From Talinum fruticosum (taxonomy: Eukaryota > Streptophyta > Magnoliopsida > Caryophyllales > Talinaceae), in the NCBI GenBank assembly GCA_021018815.1, contig JAITYX010000047.1, positions 3,295,001-3,359,000 on the forward strand: a stretch of 64,000 nt of DNA, written 5' to 3'. Shown here piece after piece: positions 45,209-58,312 of the stretch; within the stretch, counting starts at the first letter, position 1; each line of letters starts with the position of its first letter. A model generated the notes under the pieces. It saw nothing but the letters and a program-made list of their open reading frames with translations, did not search any database and had not been told where the DNA came from. A program made the position numbers and the translations under genes.

Positions 45209-48200
45209 ATGAGACCGATTTTGATAGATGCAGCACAAGTTATGGGCATGGAGGATCGCAAATGGAAGGTTCTCATCATCGATAATGATCAAACTTACCT
45301 AATGATACTCGATAAGATGCTGCAAATTTGCAACGTCATGGGTACGTCAATTTCGATATTCCCAAATTCTTATATGAGATGGATGGTACTGACACTATAA
45401 TCAATTTTTAGTTGATTAGGCGTAAACCAGATGTAATTATTTTTTCCAATTTGAATGGAAAAATGACTGATTGTAATTTACATAAAGATGAATAATATGG
45501 GTGAGGTTTTGTAGCGACGCAATGCGGGAAAGCAAAGGAAGCCCTAAGTATGCTGCAAGAGGATCCAAATCGGTTTGATATCGTCATAATGGATCTCCAT
45601 ATACAGGACTTGGATGGGTTTGAACTCCTGAGACACGTAACAGAGATGGATCGTCCTGTTATAGGTAAGTATAATCAATTATGAATATATTTTAATTTAA
45701 TTTTAATTAATTAATTCTTAACATAGTATCCTATTATGTATGCCTAGATCAGTTTTTTGAATAAGGGTGTAATTCCTTTCAAGCCTAAATTATTAATACC
45801 TCGAAATCCATCTGCGAGCATAGTATAGTAATCATGACAAATTACAAAGGTCATACAAATCTTTAATGGTAAATATTTCGGTCTTGTAAGTCCTTAAAGT
45901 TGAAAAATAATTATATATATATATATATATATGTGTGTGTATGTGTGTTGGCTATAGACTATATAGATCCTCAATGTCGACGATTAGTTACATAAGCCCC
46001 TAATGGTTTAATGTTTGCTCCCCAAGATTTATGTTGTTCTTGTTGATATATTTCTAACCCTTAATACTTTTTTATTATCACTTTGCAAAGTACCCCTTAA
46101 CCTTCTTAAAACCATCTTTCAATTTATTTTTATATAAATAAATTATATTACCCCCTTGCTTATATATAAAAAAATTATATTCAAAATATTTTATTATGTA
46201 TATTTTCATAAAAATACGTCATTTATGTTGTTTATTCTTAAATGAAAGTATATTTACTTTCTTATGATTTTGTGGTTATCTCGAAGATGTCGATGACGTA
46301 AAGTTATAAAAAGTTTATCTTGAATCGTGGTTATCATGGAGTTCATAATCACTTCGTGGAATGTATTCGATCTTTTTAGGTATTTACATTTATCCTCCTA
46401 TTAATTTTTTGTATTTAATCTTTTTAGGTATTTACATTTATCCTCCTATTAATTTTTTAACCCTCACATGTTTTGAAATAATTTTTGAACCTTTTTACAA
46501 TCATTAATTAAAGAAAAATGATTATTCATCTAAAAAGACAAATTATAATTTTATAATAAGTAAATTAGTGCATATATACATGGTAATGAGAAATGAAAAC
46601 ATCATTTGACATTGTCTAAATGGAGTGAAGAAAAGCTATTAGAGTAATAATGTAGAGCTTTTGGTAGTTTGATAGTCTTTGTTTCATAATTTAATAATTT
46701 ATTATATTAATTTTTTTGTATGACGAATTATATTTATTTTGTTATTTATACAATCATTAATTATCTACTACATGACATCGTATGCGACAAATTCCACATG
46801 TCATTCATATATGAAGTCTACCCAACTTTAATATATGCCATGGACCCACTAAGGACCCGTGGAACTGCAGATACAAAATGTAGGTCTAGGTCTAGGTCGA
46901 ACTTTCATAGATTCGACAGAATCTGATCTAGTTCCAAGTATAGAAAAAATAAATGGGTCCTGATTTTTTTGAAATTTGGTTTTTCCAGATTTGTGAAGCA
47001 AATGTTTGTGATTTCTTGGAGTTGGGATTGTTTGAGTATTTAATTTGATTTTTTATGGAATAGGGTGAACCCACTTGTGGTGGATCATGATTTTTCGGGT
47101 GATAATGGGGGTTTGGTTGCCAGAGGCCATTCATTTGGGCGGTGGCTTCGAATGAGAATTAGGATTTTGGGTGAGAATTAGGAACAAAGGTTTTAATTTT
47201 TTTGATATACTGTGATATTTACTTTTGTTACAAATTTGTCTACGTAATATACCATGTATGAAGGGTGAAAAGGAAAAAATAAAAGTTCTACGATTATAAG
47301 AGGGTGTTAATTTTATATGTAACATAGATTACAACTTTATCCTTATAAAGTAAGATATAGGAAGGGTAAAAAGAAAAAAAAAGTTAACAATCATGTGAAG
47401 GTATTGACTTTTATATATAATATAGATGTAGACCAAAACATTGATTTTGACCGGATAATTATTCAGGTTCAGCTCCCGGCTCGCCGCAAATTTGACTTGA
47501 TAAGCCTTTATACGAGCCAGCTCGACTCACGTACACCCCTAATTTTTGAGTCGGTTAAAATTCACATGTGTGATTCTATTGGAGGGAGTTTTTGGAGGTG
47601 TGGGTTGAGGAAATGATGGAGAGAGATGGGGAGAGATGGAGGCGTGGATCCTGTAAAATTAAATCATAGTGTTCACAGCTTGACAACTCATTAACTACGT
47701 CAACCCAACCTTGTAAGGGTATTACTCTAAATTAATTTCTGACATTTTATCAAAGGACAAATAACTCCCTCTAAACTGATGCAAAGCAAGGCTAAATCTA
47801 CATCCATAAAAGAATATTGGCTTTATATATATCTCTTATGAAATCATGAAAATAGTAAGAGAAGTAACCCGGGGGGTATTTGTAATTTCAAATTCGCTAA
47901 GATAAAGGCATCTTCATGGGTTTGATTTTGTACAAAGATGAAGGGGTGGAAAATTATGTTTAACATTGTAAAGGTTAAAATAATTATTTCATGGTATTCC
48001 AAAGACAATTATGAAGATCTTTGTTTTTTATGTTTTCTAATTGCATTAATAAAACATATGTTATAGGGTTTATAGGACCTTTATTGATAATTGATGTAAA
48101 ATTCTTACTTTATATCATGAGCTAGCGTTCCTTTATCTCTCTTATTGATCTCCCTTCCCCTACGCATTAACAACGTGCTTTCTTTTGTTTAGTGGACTAC

Positions 48201-51200
48201 TTACATTTTCTTTACCCGCTTAATGTTTTGAAGTAACATCGTGGAACGACGATGAAGATCTAATGAGGAAGGTAATCCTGGGGGCGCTTCTGACTACCTA
48301 GTCAAGCCAATTCGAGCAGAGCAGATAAGGCACTTATGGAAGTATATCTACCAAGCTGAAAGGCATGGCATAAACAAGAGGCCAATGGATCAATTTGGCA
48401 GCAATTCCGAAGAGGAGTCCAACCCTAGCAAGGATGATCTGGTTATTAACGATAATAATCCGGTGGGAGCAAATGCTTCTGGAAGCAGTGACGAAGAAGG
48501 GAGTAAATGCATAACCAGGAAGAGCAACGGAGATGATCAAGAAGAAAACAATCAAGAGAGTAAAAACAACAGCAAGGAGGGAGATGCACAAACGAATGAC
48601 GATGCAAGTGCTACTACCAATACTACTTTTACTACTACTACAATTAATGCAAGGAAAAAGCAAAGGGTAATTTGGACCCCAGAGCTTCATGACAAGTTTG
48701 TAGCTGCTGTCAACCAGTTTGGCACTTTAAGTAAGGCCATCATCCCCCTATTGTTTTCTTTTAATTTCTATCATTAATTTGCTCTATATCTGCGCTTGGT
48801 AGTTTGATTTAAGTGTATGTGTTTCCTTGTATATTTTCTTCACTATTTTTCTTTTCTTTCTGTCGATGGGTACGATGTTGGGTTAGAAGTTTGCATTATA
48901 ATACATTGTGATCAATAATTTACTTGTAGATTTTAGTAAGTTCAATTAGTAAAGTCTATGAAAGTCCTCTTTTTTTGGGGCAAGGTAAGCTTTTCAACCA
49001 AATAGCTATTACACAATTATTTTAGGTATACACAAGCACATAAAAAAAGACTAATTATAATCTTTCCATCCAAGGCCTATATACTTTCTTCATATGAATC
49101 CAAATACTCCTGGAAGTCCATCTAATGTGGCTCCCAATTTGTTCAACTGTACCACTCTTCCTTGGGAAGCTTCTCTGGTTTCTTTCATGCCAGACATTAT
49201 ATACCATTGCTGCAAACATAGGTGCTAATACAACCATCTTTGCATTGGATATTTGGGTACTTGTAAGCCATCTGTTCCACTCATGTCCCCAATCTGGTGT
49301 ACCCTGCTGTGTGCATAATCCATTCAATATGTTCAATGCAAAAAGGCATTGTCAGAAGAGGTGGTCAATGGTTTCTTCTTGGTTGCAGAATGTGCACTTA
49401 GTATAAGTTCCAGTATTCCATTTCTGTAACCTATCCCTATTTAGTATTCTCCTCTTTAGCACCAACCACAGACAGAAAGAGCATTTTGGAATAGTATACT
49501 TGTGCCAAACAAATCTTCACCAGCCCACTTCCTGCCTTTGGGGCTGTAATGCTGTATAAATTGGTTAAACATGGAATTTTCCATGTCTCTCCATTGTCCA
49601 ACTCTTCTCCTGCTCATCATATCATGCTCTCAGCTTGAATCACTCTAGCATTGAAAATTCTTCCAGTCTTCCCCTCTAACATAAATATTGTGTATCCACC
49701 ACTTGATCCATAAGGCCTCAAAATTCTCAGTGATGTACCAAAGATGCCTTGTAATAAGTGCTTGATTCCATCTCCGCTCCTTCTAACTCCCAAGCCACCA
49801 TTCTTCTTAGGGCTGTAGACTTCCTCACAAGCTATAGAAATATATCTCGTTCTCCCCACTTCTCCACTCCATAGGTAAGATCTAAAGATCTTAATTATTG
49901 CTAGAGACATGGATTTGAATTTAACCTACGTCAGTCTTTCCGGCTCCCTTTACACTAAAAAAGATCCTAATTCCTTGGGGATGATCTACTAGTATAAATG
50001 AGCCGACTCAAATCTGATCTTTAGAAGGGTCAATGTTAATGAGTACGGTGGATCTCCATCTGATTGATTTTGAAATCAAGTATGCATGTTCATAATATAT
50101 TTTTAAAAAGTTCAAATTACATGATATTTATTGTAGCATTTACTAATTTATTGTAAGATTTATACTTAATTTGGTATGATTTTATGCTTAGAGATTTGCC
50201 TCACTAGTTAATTCATTTTGAGTTTGGACTAAGTTAATTGGGTTAAGTAATTGGGTTTGATTCTGGTCTAATTAAGCGCTTTTACAGAGGCTGTTCCCAA
50301 AAAGATATTAGAGATTATGAATGTTCCTGGCTTAACCAGAGAAAATGTTGCTAGCCACCTACAGGTATATATCCATTTCTTCTTTTTCTCTTTCAAGTTT
50401 TTGAAATTATTTTTACTGGGGAGCATTGCAATTGAAAATATGACATTATTTACTAAAATGCATGTGATGCAGAAATATCGTCAGTTTCGCAAGAAGATGG
50501 AGCAAAGTTTACAACAACGAAGTACAAATCTAGTGAATTTGATGCCTTCCCAAGAGCAACAACGTTTCCAAAGGATTTCTCCAATAACAAACCTTCCCGA
50601 TGAAGTTGTTACAAAGGCTTCGTTCCCCTCGGTACAAGCATCCGATACGGTAAATTTCAAAAGCTCATTTGAATTACAGTCATTTTCCTCCCGATCACAG
50701 CAATAAATCCTGCACCATTTGTTATATATCCGTATTTTTCAGTCATTAGTAAATATGAAAATATCTTATATGGAGAACTATGCCCAACGGTTGATAAAAA
50801 TAACGAATTCAATTGTCTAGATTGATTAGTATATCTAAACAACCTAATTTTTTTGAGCTTTTACGATAATGTAAATTGTATGAAGAACCTTTTGCTCCTA
50901 TGTGTCAGGCTAAACCAATGTATATTGTAGAGGACATCAAGCAAGAAATGAAACTCCATACTTCTTTATCAGATGAAAATGATGCCTATGTCGACAGAAA
51001 GGGTGATGTAGAGATGTCAATGGCCATTGGAGAAGCTGGAAATGAAGTGAATATGATCAACAACCACGATAATTATGTTGCTTCATGCACTTATTCAACA
51101 GTCGATTCAAGGTTTCATATGGTTGAGATCCCTTGCCCTAACTGGGCTAGTGGACTTCTCTACGATGAAAATAGCTTACAAAATGAAATGGAGATCACAT

Positions 51201-51615
51201 CAATGGCACCGGTTGGACAACCATACGGATATGGAGACATAAACCATGCTAGTCGTGGAGCTGATTGCTACGGAAATATGGTGGATTTGAGTTATAATGA
51301 CCCTTATGCCACACTTTATGTTGAACATTTTGAACAAAATGATCACTATATAATTGGACAACTTCAACAGGTTTGTTTTCCAGACAATTTCGTTTTCTTT
51401 TCCCTGTGAACTAGTTTAGCTCGTAATTTTCAATTCAGACATGGGTACTAAAATTAAACCTAAGCCTTCTTTTTTGGGGGGAGGGAGGGTTTCTTGGTTC
51501 ATTTTTCTTGTTATAATTGTGTCGGTGCTGAAGATTGATGGAGTGTTTTGATGCAATGCAGCAAAATTTTGGACACGCACTAGGTTTTGGAGGTGATGTT
51601 GACGAGTGGCAATAG
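45209..51615 (+). CDS. B-type response regulator (receiver plus GARP/Myb domain), frame broken once
   Basis: Exons: 45209-45341, 45515-45664, 48234-48730, 50288-50364, 50473-50649, 50909-51370, 51562-51615. Receiver (about residues 14-135): VLIIDNDQT, phospho-acceptor Asp in [17 protein letters not shown], Lys in [10 protein letters not shown]. An acidic Asn/Asp/Ser-rich linker follows, then basic [20 protein letters not shown] and the GARP helix ending [18 protein letters not shown]. The C-terminal part (exons 5-7) is Gln/Asn-rich. B-type ARRs act in the nucleus: phosphorelay from cytokinin receptors activates them and they bind GAT-core DNA. Two oddities: the second Asp of the acidic pocket is Asn (D-N-D). 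In exon 3 the run of five G at 48280-48284 is one short, so the literal frame stops at 48300-48302 (TAG); one more G restores [11 protein letters not shown]. Hence either a sequence error or a recent pseudogene. First ATG chosen at 45209; ATG 45248 is an alternative closer to the domain. Confidence 0.9.
45911..45949. repeat. Compound microsatellite (TA)n(TG)n in intron 2
   Basis: About 11 TA units followed by TG-rich repeats within the second intron of the response regulator. Confidence 0.9.
46371..46458. repeat. Direct repeat, 40 bp x 2, period 48, intron 2
   Basis: Two identical 40-bp copies starting TCTTTTTAGGTATTTACATT (46371-46410 and 46419-46458) separated by 8 bp. Confidence 0.9.
48969..49915 (-). 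pseudogene. LINE (L1-type) ORF2 3' remnant, antisense in intron 3 of the response regulator
   Basis: In reverse complement 49910-49617 reads [20 protein letters not shown] and KKNGGLGVR, the end of the reverse transcriptase region. 49500-49340 gives [19 protein letters not shown] and [16 protein letters not shown] (zf-RVT Cys/His set). 49336-49055 gives [18 protein letters not shown]-run at 48971 (A tail in the LINE sense) marks its 3' end. Stops and frame changes disable it. It lies in the host intron in opposite orientation and does not touch the splice sites. Confidence 0.85.
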
Positions 51616-52240
51616 GTGGTTTCCTTCACTTGTATATTCTTTTCGTATTGCTCCTTTTCTCCGACATAGAAGTCCTTCCTACAAATTACATCCCCCACTC
51701 CCCAAAACAAACCTTCCAAATTTTGGTTTTTGAGGATGAACATTATATTTTTCCTTAATTTTCATCCGAGATTAAATTGAACGTTATACTCTAGCAATTT
51801 TTTAAAATTTCGTTTTTGATTAATTGCTATTTTCCCTTTCATGAAATAAGTTACTGTTGACTGCCTTTTATCCATTATTTTAACTTGATCAAATTTAGTG
51901 TGTAAATTTGTATAGTATGCAAGTTAAAATAGTTAGTACAATTACCAGGTTGTTTAATTAGCTTGATCAACCATGGCTTTGTAGCATCTTCTAAGGGCAC
52001 GTCCATTTAGATTGAAAAAAGTTTAATTCTGTTAGTAGATTGAAAGGAACTAAAAAGAGTACTATAAGGAATCATGAGAAATTTATACCCTTATCCTCTA
52101 TTACATCCTTCAATCCGGATCTGTACATGAGGTTCATATACAGATTGACCTTATGTAAAGATAACTATTTGTTACATAGCCCTTTAGTGAATATATCGGC
52201 CATCTAAAGCCTAGTTGGTACATAGCACCACAACTAAATC
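51616..52240. other. 3'UTR of the response regulator and spacer
   Basis: The first 150-250 bp are the likely 3'UTR. The remainder is AT-rich with no gene seen. Confidence 0.45.
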
Positions 52241-52620
52241 ACCATGAGCAAGAGACACTTACATACAAAATGATAACCAACGAAAATAGCTTATTGTTAT
52301 GATGAACATGATTGACAGTAAGTTAAGTGGTGCTAACATTATCACACAATACCTTCACAGGAAACTGCAAAGTGATATCGAGACCAAGCAATAGCTTATG
52401 AATCAAGGTAGTTTTCTGCCACAGTGTATACAACGACGTGATATTCGACTTTAGCAAAGAACTTGGACATTGCAGGTTGCTTTTCACAGGCAATGATATT
52501 AGGATTAGAAAAAAACCACTGTATCTCCAACTGTGAAACGACAAGTGTCCTTACATCCTGCCCACCAATTTGCATCAAAATAAGCCACAATAATTAAAGG
52601 AACTGTTGTAGATTGCACCA
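52241..52620 (-). pseudogene. Old Copia RNase H fragment
   Basis: In reverse complement it gives, with frame changes, NWWAGCKD-like, SNPNIIACEKQPAMSKFFAK and VEYHVVVYTVAENYL. These correspond to the Copia RNase H pattern (DWAGC.DTRRST.G....G..L.SW.SKKQ..VS.SS.EAEY). It lies outside the LTRs of the Copia element that follows and is more degraded, so it is a separate older insertion. Confidence 0.6.
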
Positions 52621-52916
52621 AGATCCCATGGTCAAGAGTACCCTACAACTCTACAAGTACCTAAAAATAAGTTTGATAACAAATAGATGAGTAGTATATT
52701 CGTATAGGATGCATGTTTTAATTCAGAAACCACATCAACTTCATATGCATTACCAGAATGTGTTTAGTCAGATATTGTAAAGCTCATATACCATGTTGGG
52801 ATCGACAAGTATCTCACTATATAAGAAGAGTAGGTTAGTCTTAGCAGCAGAAGGAATGTGAATATGGGTTTGTATGAAAGAGAAACTTATATGAAGAAGT
52901 TTAGTAGTGTACTTGA

Positions 52917-53581
52917 TGTAGGAAGTAAGAACGGCTATCAATGGTGAAGAGAGGAAATTAAAGGAAGTTGTGTCGTGGTATGTCCACCGACTTGAAAGCG
53001 ATTTCGGCACGACAGGGTACAATGGTAAAATGCCAATAGCTGCCCAAAGTTTCCAGAGCTGCTTCACCCACGTGCACTCTTGAGTGAAGGGAATGGAGTA
53101 TGCAGTATGAATGCCTAGAAACAAAAAAAGGAGAAGAAGAGTAGAAGTGGAAGGTTTTATGTGTATCAAAACAGCAAGAAGAAGGCTCGTTAATATAGGA
53201 GAAAAATGATTGTTAACTGCTGAAAATAAGGAGAGAAAGGTGGAGAGAATCATGGTAGTAATGGGAGAAAATCTCTCCACTAACAATCAACATAATAACT
53301 GCGGTGTTTAAGTTAACGTTGAGAACGTCAACGTAAAATGAAACAAATTTGTCCCAAAAAGAATAATACAGGGAACCCACAGCCTGCGGCTGCCCCGGCC
53401 TGGCCGGGTAGGTGGCGTGTATGCGTGTGTGTGGTCAACTAAACCCTCCTCAACCCTAACTATGGTGTTAGCTATTCAGTTAACAACAAAGAGAAAGGAG
53501 TATTTAAACCCAAGAATAAAGCTCCAAAATTTCAATGTGGGACAAAATAAAGAGAGAAAACTTCCTGCCATTATTTCAATA
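52917..53581 (-). repeat. 3' LTR of the Copia element
   Basis: 665 bp, direct repeat of 58313-58979. Contains a GC-rich segment (53380-53420). The open frame 52768-53286 in it is chance. Confidence 0.85.
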
Positions 53582-54235
53582 ATCCCCTACTAATGGCATG
53601 TAATTAAACAAAAACGAGATTTCGAGCAAAGAAATGGTTAATACTTAAATGTCAATGTCTTTTGATTGAATTGACATGTAGTGAAGTAAGGCAACATCCA
53701 AATCTAATCAAGTAAACTAATCTTGAACTTAATAGACCCTAGATGAGGCCCTAACAAGTACATATCAATCCTCAAGAATAAAGCATACTCCGCGAAAGAA
53801 AAATTTGAACTATACTGGCCATGCGCATATCTCGGGTCTCATAAGTGCTCTAAAGAAACATCCCAAGTCTCTCATAGAAGGCGGCCAACGTAGACCGTTA
53901 TATAATGGCTATGGAACTATTAAGAGTATAATATTGCTCAATCTCATAGTCATGTGTTGGTGAATCCATCAAGTGCTTCTCATTAGCACCACCCTAGTAG
54001 GTTATGGATTCATTAAGAGCATAAAAAGCTTATCATTTCACAAACATGACCAACAAGTCATAGGGATAGGAACGTAATGTGTTTCGAAGTCTCAATATGG
54101 CATCGTTTGACCACTAAACCATACTACTTCAATCCATGAGCTTAAGTCCCATCCCCTCCACGTTTTGAGTACCACTCGTCTCGTTAGTCCTTTAGTAAGT
54201 GGGGCTAAAATGTTTCTTTCTGATCTCACATACTC

Positions 54236-57200
54236 TCAGGAAATAACACCATGTTTGAGCAATTGTTTTACTATACCATGTCTAACACGGACATGTCTCT
54301 TCTTTTCGTTGTAGACACTATTGTGTGCAACGCTAACTGCTGCCTGTGAGTCACAATGCAATGAAATTGGTGTGTCTTTCCTTTCCCACACTAGCATGTC
54401 AGCCAATAAGTTCTTTAGCCATTCTACTTCTTGACCTTTCAACTCAAGAGCAAGTAAATTCATATTCCATTGTAGAGCAAGCTATACAATTATGTTTAGT
54501 AGACTTGTACGAAATAACTCCTCCACCTAAAATAAACACATAACCACTAGTAGAACTGACTTCATTGTTATCGGATACCCAATTTGCATTACAACATCCT
54601 TCTAATACATCATGAAATTTATGAAAATGCGAACATCGGTTAATAGTACCTCTCAAGTATTTCAATAAATGAAAAATTGCATCCTAGTGTTCTTGAGTAG
54701 GGTTATGAACGCATAGACGCTAGATCCGCTAAATGCAAAAGCAATGTCAGCGCGAGTGTATTCCATGAGATACATGGCACTTCCTATAATTTTAACATAC
54801 TCAGTTTGAGACACACTTAGTCATTTGTTCTTTTTAAGATCACTACAAAAAAAGCTGAAACACCGACGGGTTTTCCGACGAGATTTGTCAAATTCCGAGG
54901 TGAATTCCGACGGAAATGCCCGTTTGAATTTCGTTCGTCGGAACAGAATTCCGACGGGAATTCCAAAAAACCGTTGGAATGCCGTCGGAAAATGTCCGTC
55001 GCTATTTACGTGTTTTTTGTAGTGGATGTATGCTATGGTCATAGGGAGTTCTCACGAGCACAACCTCAAAGCGAGTTAAATTTCTTTAAACTTTTCTCAA
55101 TATAGTGAGACTAACAAAGAGAAAACCAAGTGTTGGTTTTTGTGATTTTAACTCCTAGGATCATATCAACTTCTCCTAAGTCCTTCATTTCGAAGTGAGA
55201 GGACAATATTTTCTTAGTATCATTAACAATAGCTAAGCTAGTACCGAAAATTAATATGTAATCCACATAAACACAATATAATCACACAATTTGATCCAAA
55301 AATTTTGAATACACACAAGAATTAGATGTATTCACTATAAATCCATTTTGTTTTAAGGTACTCGTTAAACTTTTCATACCATTGTTTGGAAACTTGCTTA
55401 AGACCATAAAGTGATTTTCTTAGCTTCCGGACTTTATGCTCCAAACTAGGAATTTTATAGCCCTCAGGTTGAGACATATAAATCTCTTCTTCGAAGCCAC
55501 CATTTAAAAATATTGTCTTTACATCAATTTGATGCACAATAAGATTATTAATAGCAACTAAGGCAATCAAAGTTCTAATGGTGGCAATTTTGTTCATTAG
55601 GGAATAAGTATCAAAGAAATCAATTCCCTTCTTTTGGTTAAAGCTTCTAATTACCAACTTGGCCTTACATTTGTCTATAGAACCATTAGGTCTCAATTTC
55701 GTTTTGAAGATCCATTTACTACTGATAGATTTACAGCCTTTGGGTAAGTCTACCGACTTCCATGTTTTATTAGACTCTATTAAATCTAGTTCACTTTTAA
55801 TATCCTCTTTTCAAAAGCTAACATCCATAGAGCTCATAGCCTCTTGGTAAGTTTTAGGATCTTCTTCAATAAGGTAAATTGACACTAGTTCATCAGTTAT
55901 GACATCAACAATTAAATTCTCGGAAAGTAATAAAATCAGGACCATAGTTAAGTTCAACTTTATATCTTTTACTCCTTCTAGGCTCATTAATTGAGTATTT
56001 GGTGACAAAACTAGTGACAGACGGGTTAACTTTTTCATGCATAACATGGGTCATATTCTTCTTCAAAGGAAACACATGCTTAAAGAATTCAATATTTCTA
56101 GATTCGTAAATAGAAAAATCATACAATGACATAAATATGTATGTAATATTATTTTGAGCATAATCAATAAACACATAATCAAAGGTCTTATTAGCTCTTG
56201 AAATCAGGTAAAGTAACCTTAGCCAAAGATCCCCACACTTTAAGAAAACTCAAATTTGGGGAAATACCCTTTCTACAATTCATATGGGGTTTTGGTCTAA
56301 TTTTTATGGGAAACTCTATTCATAATATAAGAAGTAGTTAAAACAACTTCCCCCACATATTATCATATAGGCTTGAACTTAAAAACATTGCATTCATCAT
56401 TTCTTTAAGGATTCTGTTTTTCCTTTCAGCTACCTGATTCTGTTAGGGAGCATAGGGGCACTATGTTCATAAATTATTCTATATCTTACACGTAAATCTA
56501 CAAGGGTATTAGTTCCATATTGACCACCTCTATCATATCTAAGCCTTTTAATCTTTTTATCTAATTGATTTTTTACTTCTACTTTATACCTCGAGAACAT
56601 TTCCTCAGCCTTGTCTTTAGTTTTAAGGAGGCATACTCTAGTGAATCTAGAAAAGCCATCGACAAAGGTAATGTAATATCTTTTTCCACCTTTGTTAACG
56701 AGTGTTTTGAAGTTTGCTAAGTCCGAATGAATTAATCCTAGTAGTTTAGTTTGTCTACTGGTCTTAAAAGGTTTTTAGCATACTTTGCTTCAATACATAC
56801 AGGACATTTCGATATGTTATCAACATTAAAAAATGGAATTAAATGCATATATCGAAGTCTCTTTAGAGAAGCAAAGTTAACATGTCCAAGTTTACCATGC
56901 CATAAGTCTATAGGCTTAGTAATATAAGCGGAACTAGAAGCATTTTCATTATTAATTTTAGAGGCAACATTGAGAACAAATAAACCCCCTTTTGACCCCA
57001 CATTTAGATATCCGTTCCCAATAAAGTCTCCATTTCAAGAGATGATAACCACCCTTCCACCTAAATAACTTTAAGGCCGGCAAGATTAAGAAGATCACCG
57101 AAACTAAGTTTCTACGAAGGGAAGGTACAAACAACACATTAGTTAAACACAACTTTTTGCCGAAGTAAAATTAAAAGTTTCCCTTTACCCAATAGTCCAG

Positions 57201-58285
57201 ATGAGTCGTTGAGTTTTGCATGTAGACATGTTCTCCATCAGCAACATCTTCAAAGTCATGCATCGGATCCTTGTTGGCGCAGAAATGCCTAGAAGCCCCG
57301 GAATCTAGAATCCACTCGGTCGGTTATGCAACCAGGTTTGCTCGCGTCATATTCTGCACGGATTAGCTCATTGTCTTCTATGAGGTTAGCTTGTGCAGTA
57401 GCTTGTCCTACAGGTTTTGCATCTCCTTATCCAGCAGGCTTTTGGTTTGGTCATTTGCGAACTTTATATTGATAGGCCTTGTGTCCTGGATTACCATAGA
57501 CATAGCACGTCACCTTCCGTTTTCGGATTTTGTTGCTCATATGTTCACCTAATTCGATGCTTGGGATTATTCTGTCTCTTATTGTACTTCTCTTTGCCTT
57601 TGAACCTGTCTTTGTTTGTTTGCACGATAGATTCAACCAGGTTAGCTTTAGAAGAATTTAAAGAGAGGGAATCTATCTTATCTTTGAGATAGTTAGCTTC
57701 TTCGATCCTCATGTGACTCGATCGGTTCTGTAGGGTGAAGTCCTTTTATTATGCTTCGATTAGTTCTTGAACTTCTCATTTAGCACGTTTACTTGAAGTA
57801 TGTCATACATCTTCATACCTTTATTGACAACTTTAGCACATAGATTCTCTAGGCATGCACTTGCTCCATAATTGGTTTGTCGTCAACGATTTGGAGTTTC
57901 AGCCATTCGCCAACCATATACTTCTTTTTGCCGGTGTCATCTCGCACCATACTTAGTCTGCAATTTTTACTATATAACTTCGGCAGATTTATAATCAATA
58001 AATAAATCAAACATAGGGTTAGTCATATGGTGAAGCGAGATATCCTCTAACGGTTCCGTTGTAGTTCTCCAATTTCTTCTTAGCAACATCGACAGTGGGG
58101 GTGGTGCCTTTATCCTCGTCCTCCTCGGATCCAGCATTGTCATTAGCAAGGGTGGTGGACAAAACATAGTCGACTCTAATTGTTCGAAGAAAATAAAGAG
58201 CTTCGGGACCAATGTTTATAATTGGTTCCATCAAGAGGTCCGATTTTTGAAAGATAAGGAAGAACTTTGTGGAATTTACATCCAT
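54236..58285 (-). pseudogene. Copia gag-pol remnant
   Basis: From 58285 downwards: gag start MDVNSTKFFLIFQKSDLL with DGTNYKHWS in a second frame; zinc knuckle remnant CYVYGNPGHKAYQ (about 57475-57515; second Cys replaced by Tyr); GAG-pre-integrase LWHGKLGHVNFASLKRL with CPVCIEAK (56738-57001); integrase pieces around 56200-56700; reverse transcriptase IDVKTIFLNGGFEEEIYMSQ and LRKSLYGLKQVSKQWYEKF (55322-55696); RNase H SSTSGYVFILGGGVISYKST and LHCDSQAAVSVAHN (54236-54665). The RT Y-V-DD box region is at about 55230-55290 and degraded. Stops and frameshifts occur in every domain, so the element is inactive. A CACTA MITE interrupts it at 54841-55024. Confidence 0.88.
54841..55024. mobile_element. 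CACTA MITE (184 bp) nested in the Copia element
   Basis: Starts CACTACAAAAAAA at 54841 and ends TTTTTTGTAGTG at 55024, inverted termini of the CACTA class. It is flanked by the 3-bp duplication GAT (54838-54840, 55025-55027). The interior consists of CCGACGG/CCGTCGG subterminal motifs, at least seven in both orientations, and has no coding capacity. It differs in end sequence and subterminal motif from the large CACTA element at 10234. Confidence 0.93.
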
Positions 58286-58312
58286 TGATACAATTATAAA
58301 TTCGCTTTCGAG

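Noticed and set aside
52768..53286. 172-codon frame on the minus strand
   Set aside because: It covers most of the 3' LTR of the Copia element and runs beyond its edge; the other LTR does not keep it open.
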